NCBI GenBank assembly: GCA_023896275.1
Contig: MLDA01000007.1
Coordinates: forward strand, 62,001 to 126,000
Reading direction: 5' to 3'
Length of the DNA: 64,000 bases
Source of the DNA: Kocuria rosea subsp. polaris
GTDB lineage: Bacteria; Actinomycetota; Actinomycetes; Actinomycetales; Micrococcaceae
Part shown: positions 8,916 to 17,463 of the stretch, one piece after another
How the letters are laid out: the number at the start of each line of letters is the position of its first letter
How positions within the stretch are numbered: the stretch's first letter is position 1
Translations under genes and position numbers: made by a program
The notes under the pieces: generated by a model
Told to the model about the DNA's origin: nothing
The model's input: the letters and a program-made list of their open reading frames with translations, nothing else
Database searches by the model: none

Positions 8916-8956
8916 AGCCCCAGCCTAGTCCACTAGATACGGACCTGACTGGGGCT
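8916..8956. terminator. Possible terminator near tRNA-Arg
   Basis: An 8-base perfect repeat (8916-8923 with 8949-8956) encloses 25 bases. On the plus strand it is followed by TTCTC, on the minus strand by TTGCCTGTGTTGTT. It most likely ends the minus-strand tRNA-Arg transcript, but the long loop makes this weak. Confidence 0.4.
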
Positions 8957-8962
8957 TTCTCG

Positions 8963-9036
8963 TGCCCCCGGCGCGACTCGAACGCGCGACCGGCAGATTA
9001 GAAGGCTGCTGCTCTATCCAGCTGAGCTACGGAGGC
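8963..9036 (-). tRNA. tRNA-Arg (TCT anticodon)
   Basis: The minus strand gives a 74-base cloverleaf: acceptor GCCTCCG/CGGGGGC, anticodon loop CTTCTAA (anticodon TCT, reads AGA/AGG), T-arm GCGCG-TTCGAGT-CGCGC, discriminator A. CCA is not encoded. Base pair 31-39 next to the anticodon loop is C against T, a mismatch. Confidence 0.92.
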
Positions 9037-9270
9037 ATGGGCCTAACAAGGCGCCGCGACCATTCTAGTCATCGTGGCGGCGCGGGCTGAAATGACCACG
9101 GACCGGCTGTCCACAGCGGCCTCGGGAGCGCCCGTTGTCCACAGCTCCACCGCTCAGAGCTGACGCGACGGGGGCTCCTGTCCACACTGAGAAGACGCGC
9201 CGGACCGAGGCCGCAATCAGCGGCCGTCGCGGGTACCGGTGGCGTCACCAGTGGAGGAGTTGGAAGAGAA

Positions 9271-9897
9271 ATGACGGATTTCGTGACGATCAAGGGCAAC
9301 CTGGGTGCCGCCCCGAAGTATTCGGCGAAGAACGGCGTTCCGATTACCCGGTTCAACGTGGGCTCGACGGAGCGGCGGTTCAACCGGACGACGCGCGAGT
9401 GGGAAGACGGCCACACCAACTGGCATCGGATCGTGGTCTTTCGCGACCAGGCCAAGAACGCGGCGGTTTCGCTGTCCAAGGGATCTGCTGTGGTGATCCA
9501 CGGCCGCATCCGTAACCGGCGCATCAACCAGGGCAGCGAAACCGAGCCGAAATGGCTCTACCTCTCGGAAGTCGAAGCTGATCATGTCGGAGTCGACCTG
9601 AATTGGGGTTTCGTGAATTATTTTCACGGCGTGGCTGCCGAACCGCCCCAGAGCGAAAGCAGTATTCGGGGCGAAACCGCAGCGATTCCCGCGGGACCGG
9701 ATCAGCGGGAGCTGGCCAAGGAGGAGGGCGACGATGATGCTGCCGGTCCGATTTCGCCGCAGCGCGAGGCGGACACAAGTCCTGGTTGGGGGAGCGGCTT
9801 CGGATCGCTAGCGGACATCGATGACGGCAACCACGACTCCGACCCCGGGACCGAGGAGGCGGGGGAGCAGGTGAACGGCGTGCAGCAGGCAGCGTGA
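9271..9897 (+). CDS. Single-stranded DNA-binding protein, paralogue
   Basis: An OB-fold SSB of 208 residues. The fold covers about residues 1-115 (TDFVTIKGNLGAAPKYS, then VGSTERRFNR, NWHRIVVFRDQAKNAA, VVIHGRIRNRR). The C-terminal half is disordered and acidic but ends VNGVQQAA, so it lacks the DDDIPF-type tip with which the main SSB recruits repair and replication enzymes. It also stands away from rpsF/rpsR/rplI, where the replicative ssb normally lies. It is therefore probably a second SSB with a special job (recombination, competence or stress). ATG 9271 follows GGAGG and GGAAGAG. It lies about 90 bases before ettA on the same strand. Confidence 0.85.
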   Translation: MTDFVTIKGNLGAAPKYSAKNGVPITRFNVGSTERRFNRTTREWEDGHTNWHRIVVFRDQAKNAAVSLSKGSAVVIHGRIRNRRINQGSETEPKWLYLSEVEADHVGVDLNWGFVNYFHGVAAEPPQSESSIRGETAAIPAGPDQRELAKEEGDDDAAGPISPQREADTSPGWGSGFGSLADIDDGNHDSDPGTEEAGEQVNGVQQAA

Positions 9898-9946
9898 ACT
9901 CGCCGGGGCGGTTCGCCGTCCTTCGGCGGCGAACCAGGCCGTGGCC

Positions 9947-9960
9947 CATTGTGAACAATG
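9947..9960. promoter_or_regulatory. 14-base palindrome before ettA
   Basis: CATTGT-GA-ACAATG, a perfect inverted repeat with a two-base centre, lies 27 bases before the ettA start and overlaps the place of a -35 box for the TAGCCT -10 candidate at 9974-9979. It looks like a dimeric repressor site; the protein is unknown. Confidence 0.35.
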
Positions 9961-9986
9961 GTCGCGCACCGACTAGCCTTAGGTGC

Positions 9987-11669
9987 ATGGCGGAATTCAT
10001 TTACACCATGTCCAAGGCCCGCAAGGCCGTTGGCGATAAGGTCATTCTCGACGACGTGAGTATGTCGTTCTTCCCCGGCGCCAAGATTGGTGTGGTCGGC
10101 CCGAACGGTGCGGGTAAGTCGACCATCCTGAAGATCATGGCCGGAATAGACACCCCCTCGAATGGCGAGGCGCGGCTCTCCCCGGGTTACTCGGTGGGCA
10201 TCCTGCTGCAGGAGCCACCCCTCAATGAGGAGAAAACGGTCCTCGGCAACGTTCAGGAGGGCGTTGGCGAGATCTACGGCAAGATCACGCGTTACAACGC
10301 GATCGCCGAAGAGATGGCCCAGCCCGACGCCGATTTTGACGCCCTCATGGAGGAGATGGGCAAGCTGCAGGAGGAGATCGACGCAGCGGACGCTTGGGAT
10401 ATCGACAACCAGCTCGAGCAGGCCATGGACGCGTTGCGCTGCCCGCCGGGCGACGCGGAAGTCACCCACCTCTCCGGTGGTGAGCGCCGTCGCGTGGCGT
10501 TGTGCAAGCTGCTGCTGCAGAAGCCGGACCTGTTGCTCCTCGACGAGCCGACCAACCACCTCGACGCGGAGTCCGTGCTGTGGCTAGAGCAGCACCTGGC
10601 CGCCTACCCGGGCGCCGTCCTGGCCGTTACCCACGACCGGTACTTCCTGGACCACGTCGCCGAGTGGATCTGTGAGGTCGACCGTGGCCGCCTGCACCCC
10701 TACGAGGGCAACTACTCCACGTATCTGGAGAAGAAGCGGGAACGACTGGCCGTCCAGGGCAAGAAGGACGCGAAGCAGGCCAAGCGACTCAGCGAGGAAC
10801 TCGACTGGGTCCGTTCCAACGCGAAGGGCCGGCAGACCAAGTCCAAGGCCCGCCTCGCGCGCTATGAGGAGATGGCAGCCGAGGCTGAGCGCACCCGCAA
10901 GCTCGATTTCGAAGAAATCCAGATTCCGCCGGGACCGCGCCTGGGCAACATCGTGATCGAGGCCAAGGACATCAAGAAGGGCTTCGGCGATCGCGTTCTG
11001 ATCGACGACCTGTCCTTCACCCTGCCCCGCAACGGCATCGTCGGCGTGATCGGCCCCAACGGCGTCGGCAAGTCGACGCTGTTCAAGACGATCGTCGGCA
11101 TGGAGGAACTCGACGACGGCGACCTCAAGGTCGGCGACACCGTCAAGATCTCCTACGTCGACCAGAACCGGACCGGCATTGACCCCGACAAGTCGCTGTG
11201 GGAGGTCGTCTCCGACGGCCTCGACTACATCAAGGTCGGCAATGTCGAGATGCCGTCGCGCGCTTACGTCTCGGCCTTCGGGTTCAAGGGTCCGGACCAG
11301 CAAAAGCGTGCCGGGATCCTCTCCGGTGGTGAGCGCAACCGGCTCAACCTGGCGTTGACCCTCAAGCAGGGCGGAAACCTGCTGCTCCTCGACGAGCCGA
11401 CCAACGATCTCGACGTCGAGACCCTCGGCTCCCTCGAGAACGCACTTCTCGAGTTCCCGGGCTGCGCCGTCGTGGTCTCTCACGATCGCTGGTTCCTGGA
11501 CCGGGTCGCTACGCACATCCTCTCCTACGAGGGGACCGAGGAGAACCCGTCGAACTGGTACTGGTTCGAGGGCAACTTCGAGTCCTACGAGGAGAACAAG
11601 ATCGAACGCCTGGGTCCGGAAGCGGCTAAGCCGCACCGCGTCACCCACCGCCGCCTGACTCGCGGCTAA
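9987..11669 (+). CDS. ettA: Energy-dependent translational throttle protein EttA (ABC-F)
   Basis: An ABC-F ATPase that binds the ribosomal E site and gates the first elongation steps according to ATP/ADP level. The 560-residue protein opens MAEFIYTM, the EttA signature, has two ABC domains (first Walker A GPNGAGKST at 38-46, LSGGERRRVAL signature, LLLDEPTNHLD; second GPNGVGKST, LSGGERNRL, LLLDEPTNDLD) and ends PHRVTHRRLTRG like its relatives. The true start is ATG 9987; the frame is open back to 9894, but those residues do not belong to the family. A TAGCCT box seven bases before the ATG and the lack of a good ribosome site suggest a leaderless message. Confidence 0.95.
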   Translation: MAEFIYTMSKARKAVGDKVILDDVSMSFFPGAKIGVVGPNGAGKSTILKIMAGIDTPSNGEARLSPGYSVGILLQEPPLNEEKTVLGNVQEGVGEIYGKITRYNAIAEEMAQPDADFDALMEEMGKLQEEIDAADAWDIDNQLEQAMDALRCPPGDAEVTHLSGGERRRVALCKLLLQKPDLLLLDEPTNHLDAESVLWLEQHLAAYPGAVLAVTHDRYFLDHVAEWICEVDRGRLHPYEGNYSTYLEKKRERLAVQGKKDAKQAKRLSEELDWVRSNAKGRQTKSKARLARYEEMAAEAERTRKLDFEEIQIPPGPRLGNIVIEAKDIKKGFGDRVLIDDLSFTLPRNGIVGVIGPNGVGKSTLFKTIVGMEELDDGDLKVGDTVKISYVDQNRTGIDPDKSLWEVVSDGLDYIKVGNVEMPSRAYVSAFGFKGPDQQKRAGILSGGERNRLNLALTLKQGGNLLLLDEPTNDLDVETLGSLENALLEFPGCAVVVSHDRWFLDRVATHILSYEGTEENPSNWYWFEGNFESYEENKIERLGPEAAKPHRVTHRRLTRG

Positions 11670-11697
11670 GAGCGTCAACGGGCCGTCGGCCCGACGT

Positions 11698-11738
11698 GCG
11701 GGGCCGGGTTCGCACCCAAGGTGCGGGCCCGGCCCCGC
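11698..11738. terminator. Terminator between ettA and tesB
   Basis: A 19-base stem (11698-11716 with 11720-11738, two G-T pairs, three-base loop) separates the convergent ettA and tesB genes. No T-run follows; stem strength and position support a shared terminator. Confidence 0.75.
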
Positions 11739-11779
11739 TGTATTCCGAGTCGTTGCCGGGCGAAGCCGCGCCGACCGGG

Positions 11780-12661
11780 CTACGGAATCTGGGGCAGGCG
11801 AACCATGCCCTCCTGCGCGACCGTGGCGACGAGCAACCCGTCCCTGTTATAGAACCGGCCCTGGCCCATGCCGCGGGCGCCCGAAGCGCTCGTGCTTTCC
11901 TGAACGTAGAGCAGCCACTCGTCCACCCGCGCCCTGCGGTGCCACCACATGGCGTGGTCGAGGCTCGCGACGTTCATTCCGGGCGTCACCCATGAGACCC
12001 CGTGCCGGCGCAGGACGGATTCGAGCAGGGTGTAGTCACTCGCGTAGGCCAGCGCGGCCCGCTGCAACGCTTCGTCGTCTGGCATCGGTCCGAACGTCTT
12101 CAGCCACACGGCGTTCGTGGCCGTCCGGGCGCCGGGTGCAGGGGCCTCGACGTAGATGGGCGCCTCGATGTGGCGGACGTCGAACGGGCGATTGAACGCC
12201 CAGTCCTGCGCGGCCGGGTGGTCTATCTTTCCCAGAAGATCGGCCGTGGTCGGCAACGACTCCGGGGCCGGCAGGCCCTCCGGCATCGGGGCGAAGTGCT
12301 CGAGGCCGTCCGCCTCGACCTGGAAGGAAGCGATCATCGAGAGGATCGGGCGCCCGTCCTGGTAGGCGTGCACGCGCCGGGCCGAGAACGACCTGCCGTC
12401 GCGCAGCTCCTGGACACCGAACGTGATCGGCTTGGTGGCGTCGCCGGCCCGCAGGAAGTAGGCGTGCAGGGAATGCACGAGCCGATCGGTCTCGACGGTC
12501 TTCGCGGCGGCGACCACGGACTGCGCGAGCACCTGCCCGCCAAAGACCCGCTGGTGCGGCTGCTCCGGTGACGCGCCGAGGAAGACGTGTTCGTCGGTGC
12601 GTGCTCCGTCGTTGGCGAGATCCAGCAATTGCAGCAGTCCCTCGGAATCTCCGATACGCAC
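11780..12661 (-). CDS. tesB: Acyl-CoA thioesterase II
   Basis: Hydrolyses medium- and long-chain acyl-CoA to free fatty acid and CoA. The 293-residue protein has the double hot-dog layout of TesB: N-terminal hot-dog with RVFGGQVLAQS (about 38-48), LVHSLHAYFLRAGD, and C-terminal hot-dog with SLDHAMWWHR and WLLYVQES, where the catalytic Asp/Thr/Gln set lies. GTG 12661 follows AAGGAG by eight bases. Length matches the E. coli enzyme (286). It is divergent from the unknown gene at 12785. Confidence 0.93.
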   Translation of the reverse strand: MRIGDSEGLLQLLDLANDGARTDEHVFLGASPEQPHQRVFGGQVLAQSVVAAAKTVETDRLVHSLHAYFLRAGDATKPITFGVQELRDGRSFSARRVHAYQDGRPILSMIASFQVEADGLEHFAPMPEGLPAPESLPTTADLLGKIDHPAAQDWAFNRPFDVRHIEAPIYVEAPAPGARTATNAVWLKTFGPMPDDEALQRAALAYASDYTLLESVLRRHGVSWVTPGMNVASLDHAMWWHRRARVDEWLLYVQESTSASGARGMGQGRFYNRDGLLVATVAQEGMVRLPQIP

Positions 12662-12784
12662 GATGGTGGCTCCTTCGGGTAGTGCCCAACTCGCGCGGAG
12701 TGGGGGTAGATTTCACTTGACCCTAGCGGCCGGGCAGATCGGGCTCAACTGCGCGCGAGGATCGATCGATGGCAAGATGGGTCC

Positions 12785-13453
12785 ATGCCTGCGCCTGAGA
12801 CTCCCATCGTGCACCTCGCTGACCCCGATTCGACCGCCGACCTGCGGACTTTCCTGGCCCGCGCGCGTAGTGTGCACGACGGTGATGTGAGTCTGATGAT
12901 GCGGGACCTGGCCATGGCGGTCTACGTTCCGGTCATCGTCCCCCAGGAATTCGGCGAGTCCACCCCGACCATTCTCGGCATGCGTGCGTTCCGCTTGGCG
13001 CAGCCCGCTGAGGGCACGGCCGTCTTCCCGCTCGGTGCGCTCACGGACCGGCTGGCGCGGATGAGCCCGATCGAAACCGCCCTGCAGCTTCCACCGGCCG
13101 AATCGCAGGCCGCGTGGGCCGGCATCCTTCCCCCGGTCTCCGGCTGGGCCGAGGCAGGGGAGTACGACGACGAGACGCTACGTGCCGCTGCCGAGGCCGG
13201 CACGCGCGCCGTCGTCGACGCCCTGCCGGAGAACTCCGGGAAGCCGGTTCTGGCAACCGTGCGCTCGCGCATCTGGTCCAGCCCGCTGGGCACGGGTCCA
13301 GCGCCGGAGCTGCCCACGGGGGCGGCGTTCGCCGCCAAGACGCTCGGATTCGTCCCCGGCGACGGGACCGTGCGGGTGCTTTCGCAGGGCCCGTGGCACC
13401 GTCTCTCAACGTCGGCCGGGCACGTCCTGGTCCGGCAAGGCGCCCGGCTCTAG
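12785..13453 (+). CDS. Conserved hypothetical protein
   Basis: A 222-residue soluble protein with no membrane segment or signal peptide. I do not recognise the family. The N-terminal half (DLAMAVYVPVIVPQEF... TILGMRAFRLAQPAEGTAVFPLGAL) looks like an alpha/beta domain, and the C-terminal half ends in a beta-rich TVRVLSQGPWHRLSTSAGHVLVRQG. The ATG at 12785 has no ribosome site; CAAGAT six bases before it may be a -10 box, giving a leaderless message. It is convergent with the haemoglobin gene, the two stops lying 15 bases apart. Confidence 0.75.
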   Translation: MPAPETPIVHLADPDSTADLRTFLARARSVHDGDVSLMMRDLAMAVYVPVIVPQEFGESTPTILGMRAFRLAQPAEGTAVFPLGALTDRLARMSPIETALQLPPAESQAAWAGILPPVSGWAEAGEYDDETLRAAAEAGTRAVVDALPENSGKPVLATVRSRIWSSPLGTGPAPELPTGAAFAAKTLGFVPGDGTVRVLSQGPWHRLSTSAGHVLVRQGARL

Positions 13454-13468
13454 CCTTGGTGTTCCGGA

Positions 13469-13924
13469 CTACGCCAGGCGCAGACCCTGGGAGTGCGGCT
13501 CGTCCGGGGTGTTGACCAGCGAGTGCGCGGCGCGCTCGAGATAGTCCCAGAGGACCTCGCGCTGCAGGGGCGGGAGGTCGAGGGAATCGACGGCCGCCTC
13601 CATGTGTTTGAGCCAGGTGTCGCGGGCCTTGGAATTGATCGTGTAGGGCATGTGGCGCATGCGCAGGCGAGGGTGGCCGCGCTGCTCCGAGTAGGTGGTT
13701 GGTCCGCCCCAATACTGCTCCAGGAACATCTGGAGGCGTTCGGTGGCCGGGCCCAGGTCCTTCTCGGGGTACATCGCCCGGAACTGCTCGTCGGCGGCGA
13801 CGCCCTCGTAGAATTTCTCCGCGAGCCGGCGGAAGGTCTCCTTGCCGCCGACTTGGGCGTAGAAGGTGCCCTCGTATTCGGAGGAGTCGGGTGCAGGTGA
13901 GGGGGAGTTCGGGGTAGAGCTCAT
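13469..13924 (-). CDS. glbO: Group II truncated haemoglobin
   Basis: A small haem protein that binds oxygen and probably protects against nitric oxide or supports respiration. The 151-residue protein shows the trHbO block [20 protein letters not shown], with the proximal haem histidine His91 in RHMPY and the conserved Trp104 (RDTWLKHM) that lines the haem pocket of group II globins. The first 17 residues are Ser/Pro-rich and disordered; the globin fold begins at YAQVGG. It lies on the minus strand between the unknown gene and moxR, with no obvious operon partner. Confidence 0.94.
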   Translation of the reverse strand: MSSTPNSPSPAPDSSEYEGTFYAQVGGKETFRRLAEKFYEGVAADEQFRAMYPEKDLGPATERLQMFLEQYWGGPTTYSEQRGHPRLRMRHMPYTINSKARDTWLKHMEAAVDSLDLPPLQREVLWDYLERAAHSLVNTPDEPHSQGLRLA

Positions 13925-13999
13925 GTTTCCAGCTTACCGATGGAATCGACCGTGCCTTCATCCGTGAGTCCGGACGGCCGGACGCCGGTGGGGCTCTGG

Positions 14000-14005
14000 T
14001 AATCT
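14000..14005 (+). promoter_or_regulatory. Extended -10 promoter of the MoxR operon
   Basis: TGG-TAATCT (the -10 is TAATCT, preceded by TGN) ends seven bases before the moxR ATG, so the transcript should begin at the A of the start codon. There is no Shine-Dalgarno site and no good -35, as expected of an extended -10 leaderless promoter. Confidence 0.55.
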
Positions 14006-14012
14006 CCGGATT

Positions 14013-15026
14013 ATGACCATATTGACGGGAAAGCCGCGGCGTGAGGTGATCTCCTCGTCGGACCTGCGCCTCGCGAAGAAACTTCTGGCTCGGATCGACG
14101 ACGTCTTCAATCAGCGATTGGTGGGCCAGGAACAGCTGCGGAACCTCCTGGTCGGATCGCTGCTCGCGGGCGGTCATGTTCTCTTGGAGTCGGTGCCGGG
14201 CCTAGCCAAGACCACGGCCGCTCACACTCTGGCGGACTCCGTCAACGGCCACTTCGCGCGTATCCAGTGCACCCCGGACCTGATGCCGAACGACATCGTC
14301 GGCACGCAGATCTTCGACCACACCACGAACACCTTCAGTACGCGACTTGGGCCCGTGCACGCGAATCTCGTCCTGCTGGACGAAATCAACCGATCCTCGG
14401 CGAAGACCCAGTCGGCGATGCTCGAAGCCATGCAGGAGCGGCAGACGTCGATCGGCGGCGTCGAACACAAGCTGCCCAGCCCATTCATGGTCATCGCCAC
14501 CCAGAACCCCATCGAGGAGGAGGGCACCTATGTTCTGCCCGAGGCGCAGATGGACCGTTTTCTGGTCAAGGAGGTGCTCGACTACCCGGAACCCGATGAC
14601 GAGGTCGAAATCCTGCGCCGCGTCGTCACCGGCGCCATGGGCGCTCCACTTACGGCTGCACCGATCGAGTTGGACGAGCTGCGCGTTCTACAGTCCCTGA
14701 CCGACCGGGTGCACATCGAACCGACGATCAAGCGCTACGTGGTCGACATCATCAACACCACTCGCGGCGGCGGGCCCCGACCAGTGGCGGAGCTGCGCTC
14801 GCTCGTCCGCGTGGGTGCGTCCCCACGCGGCGGCATCGCGTTCCTGCAGCTCGCCCAGGCGGGAGCCCTCATGGCCGGACGCGACTTCGTGGCTCCGGAT
14901 GACATCCGGGCCGTGCGCTATCCGGTGCTGCGCCACCGGCTGCTACGGACCTTCGAGGCACTGGCCGACGACGTCAGTCCCGAGCAACTCATCGACCTCG
15001 TCTTCGACGCCGTCCCCGTCCCCTAG
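14013..15026 (+). CDS. MoxR-family AAA+ ATPase
   Basis: A chaperone-like AAA+ ATPase that MoxR systems use, with a VWA protein, to mature or insert cofactors into target complexes. In 337 residues: P-loop ESVPGLAKTT (59-68), Walker B LVLLDEINR (119-127), sensor 1 in MVIATQNPIEEEGTY and a C-terminal lid with EALADDVSPEQLIDLVF. It is the first gene of a six-gene run (MoxR, DUF58, membrane protein, VWA, VWA, acidic protein), the usual order of Bat-like clusters. Only four bases separate it from the DUF58 gene. Confidence 0.92.
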   Translation: MTILTGKPRREVISSSDLRLAKKLLARIDDVFNQRLVGQEQLRNLLVGSLLAGGHVLLESVPGLAKTTAAHTLADSVNGHFARIQCTPDLMPNDIVGTQIFDHTTNTFSTRLGPVHANLVLLDEINRSSAKTQSAMLEAMQERQTSIGGVEHKLPSPFMVIATQNPIEEEGTYVLPEAQMDRFLVKEVLDYPEPDDEVEILRRVVTGAMGAPLTAAPIELDELRVLQSLTDRVHIEPTIKRYVVDIINTTRGGGPRPVAELRSLVRVGASPRGGIAFLQLAQAGALMAGRDFVAPDDIRAVRYPVLRHRLLRTFEALADDVSPEQLIDLVFDAVPVP

Positions 15027-15030
15027 CCGC

Positions 15031-15948
15031 ATGTCCTCCCGCCTCGCCCTCGCCCGCGCCCGGGTGTCGCTGCCCTTGGTGCGGCGCGCCGTCGGGCTGC
15101 TCTCCGGGCGGCACCGTTCGGTCCTCACAGGGCACGGGCAGGACTTCGACGACCTCAGGCCATACGAAGTCGGCGACGACGTCTCCGACATCGACTGGCT
15201 GTCGTCGGCGCGGGCGGGCGAACCCGTGATCCGGCGCTTCGCTCACGAGTCGAGCGTTGCCGTGGTGCTGCTGGCCGACACGGGCCGGGCGATGAGCGCG
15301 ACCGCACCCAGCGGTGAGGCCAAGCACGCCGTGATCGACGAGGCGGCGGCCACCGTGGCGTATCTCGCGCGGGCCCGGGGCGATCGCGTGGCGCTGCTCG
15401 CCGCGGACGCCGAGCGTTGCGTGCACCGCCCCGCCCGCGGAAGTGCCAACGAAATCGAGGCGACGCTGCGCGCGCTGAGCCAACAATGGGCGGCCGACGC
15501 GCCGCCGTCGGACATCGGGAACCTGATCGGCCGCGCGCTCAAGGCCTTCCCCCGGCGGTCGCTCATGGTGCTGCTGACTGACGAGACCCAGCCGCGGCCC
15601 GAACACGACGCGTTGCTCAAGCTGCTGGCCGTTCAGCACGAGGTCATGGTGATCGGCGTCGAGGACATGTCGGCGTTGAGCGAGGGCGCGGCTGAGGCGC
15701 CGTCGCTCATCGACATCGCGACCGGCAGCGTCCTGCCGCGGTTTCTGCGCCCCGGGGGTGGATTTGGCGGCAGCAAGCGGCTGCGCGAGCGGCTGGCGCT
15801 CGAGGCCTCCCGCGCCGTCGCGGACCGCCGCGCCGCGGTTGACGACCGCCTCGTCAGGCGCCGAGTGGCGGGAATGGCCGTCGGCGGGAGCACCCACGTC
15901 GGCCACGGCCTGATGGGCCTGCTGGGGAGGTCGCGTCATGCTCGATGA
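15031..15948 (+). CDS. DUF58 domain protein
   Basis: A 305-residue protein with the DUF58 core: GHGQDFDDLRPYEVGDDVSDIDWLSSAR (about 31-58) is the family signature, followed by a VWA-like fold (VAVVLLADTGRAM, then RSLMVLLTDE). It has no membrane segment, unlike many DUF58 proteins that carry two N-terminal helices. DUF58 proteins always travel with MoxR ATPases and are thought to be their substrate adaptor. I chose ATG 15031, just after the moxR stop; the frame is open upstream to 14815, but that part overlaps moxR. The last 11 bases overlap the next start. Confidence 0.88.
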   Translation: MSSRLALARARVSLPLVRRAVGLLSGRHRSVLTGHGQDFDDLRPYEVGDDVSDIDWLSSARAGEPVIRRFAHESSVAVVLLADTGRAMSATAPSGEAKHAVIDEAAATVAYLARARGDRVALLAADAERCVHRPARGSANEIEATLRALSQQWAADAPPSDIGNLIGRALKAFPRRSLMVLLTDETQPRPEHDALLKLLAVQHEVMVIGVEDMSALSEGAAEAPSLIDIATGSVLPRFLRPGGGFGGSKRLRERLALEASRAVADRRAAVDDRLVRRRVAGMAVGGSTHVGHGLMGLLGRSRHAR

Positions 15949-16417
15949 CGTCCTCGCCCCCGTGCCCTACGAGTGGTGGTGGGTCCTCGTGGGCGTCGGG
16001 CTCCTGCTGGGGGCCGCCGGCGTCGTGGTGGTCGGGGTCCTGCTCTCGCGGGAAGCGGCGCCGGTCGCGCCGGTCTCGCTGCCATCACCTGCCGGAGGGC
16101 CAGCTGAAGATCCGGTGAACGTGATTCGAGACCGGGCGCTGCGGCGGATCGGCGCGTTAGAGCAACGCCACGCCGCAGGCGAACTGGACGATCGGCAGCT
16201 ACACCTCGAGTTGCGCGCTGAGCTTCGCGCTTTCGCGCAGGATCGGACGGGGCTCGACCTGGGGTCGGCGACGGTCTCGATGCTCGCGACCAGCCCGGAG
16301 ACGCGACGGCTGGCTGACGAATTCGAGCGCATGCTGGCTCCGACCTTTGCGGCGCGCTCGCGCCATCGGGTCAACACCTCGCTCAACCGCGCCCGTCGCC
16401 TCGTGAGGAAGTGGTGA
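15938..16417 (+). CDS. Membrane-anchored protein of the MoxR operon
   Basis: A 159-residue protein with one membrane helix (residues 14-36) and a cytoplasmic helical domain of about 110 residues (ALRRIGALEQRHAAGELDDRQLHLELRAELRAF...) that resembles the DUF4381-like component often found between DUF58 and VWA genes. It is probably a membrane anchor of the complex. The start overlaps the DUF58 stop by 11 bases and its own stop overlaps the next start, so the genes are translationally coupled. Confidence 0.75.
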   Translation: MLDDVLAPVPYEWWWVLVGVGLLLGAAGVVVVGVLLSREAAPVAPVSLPSPAGGPAEDPVNVIRDRALRRIGALEQRHAAGELDDRQLHLELRAELRAFAQDRTGLDLGSATVSMLATSPETRRLADEFERMLAPTFAARSRHRVNTSLNRARRLVRKW

Positions 16418-17463
16418 CCGTGGGATCCGAGAGCGTGTGGGTCTGGCCCGTCGTCGGTCTCGGCGTGCTGCTGGTGGCCCTCGCGGGCACCGCGCTCGCG
16501 TTCGCGTGGGGGCGACGGAACGGCGGCTCCCGCCAGTCGTCAGCCCTGCCGCTAGCGCACACCGAGCACCTGAGCGAACTCCCCGCCTACCGCTCGCTGC
16601 GACGGCGGCATCGGCTCGGAGCGATGGTCGGTGTGCTGGCCCTCGGTGTTGCGCTCGTCGCGGTGGCTGCGCTCTCCGCTCGCCCGGCCCAGCACGAGAC
16701 GCTGGAGGAACGGCTGGCGACCCGCGACATCGTGCTCTGCATGGACATCTCCGGATCGATGGTTCCCTACGCCGCGGAGGTCATCGACGTCTACGCGAAA
16801 CTCACCGACGAGTTCGCGGGCGAGCGCATCGCGCTGGTGATCTTCAACTCCACGTCGCGCGTCCTCATCCCGTTGACCGACGACTACCGGATGGTCCAGG
16901 CCGAGCTCGAACGCGTCGGCGGCCTGCTCGACGACGTCGTACGGCTCGTTGAGCAGGATCCCGAGGACCGGGACGAAGACGAGATCAACCGTGTGCTGAC
17001 CCTGTTCGCGGGCACTGAATCGGCAGACGGCGGCAGCCTGGTCGGCGACGGCCTGGCGAGCTGCGCGTTGCAGTTCGACGAGCAGTATTCCGAGCGCTCC
17101 CGGTCCGTGCTGCTGACGACGGATAACGAGGTGTTCATGGAGGGCGTGTACGACCTGGACCAGGCCGCTGACCTGGCCTCCTCCCGCGCCGTCGAGCTCT
17201 ACGGGCTGTACGCGGGCAGCGCTGACGGCGGGCCCGAAGCGGAGGCCTACCGGGAGACCGTTCAGGCCCACGACGGACTCTATTTCGCTGTGACCGATCC
17301 GAAGGCCGTGGAGCAGTTGGTGGCGGATGTGCAGGCCCAACAGGCCGTTGATCTGGCCGCCGACGCCGAATCGATTGTTACCGACGCCCCGCGTGACTGG
17401 TTCGTGTGGGCGCTGTTGGGTGTCGGTCTCGTGATCCTCGTGGGCGGACGGGGGCGGGCGTGA
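16411..17463 (+). CDS. VWA-domain membrane protein (BatA-like)
   Basis: A 350-residue protein with an N-terminal membrane helix (about 10-33), a second helix (about 70-90), an outward VWA domain and a C-terminal helix (WFVWALLGVGLVILVGG). The metal-ion-dependent adhesion site is intact: DISGSM (Asp112, Ser114, Ser116), with later TDDYR and an acidic TTDNE. This is the layout of BatA proteins. A GTG at 16411 overlaps the previous stop; a second GTG three bases on is an equal choice. Confidence 0.85.
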   Translation: MVTVGSESVWVWPVVGLGVLLVALAGTALAFAWGRRNGGSRQSSALPLAHTEHLSELPAYRSLRRRHRLGAMVGVLALGVALVAVAALSARPAQHETLEERLATRDIVLCMDISGSMVPYAAEVIDVYAKLTDEFAGERIALVIFNSTSRVLIPLTDDYRMVQAELERVGGLLDDVVRLVEQDPEDRDEDEINRVLTLFAGTESADGGSLVGDGLASCALQFDEQYSERSRSVLLTTDNEVFMEGVYDLDQAADLASSRAVELYGLYAGSADGGPEAEAYRETVQAHDGLYFAVTDPKAVEQLVADVQAQQAVDLAADAESIVTDAPRDWFVWALLGVGLVILVGGRGRA

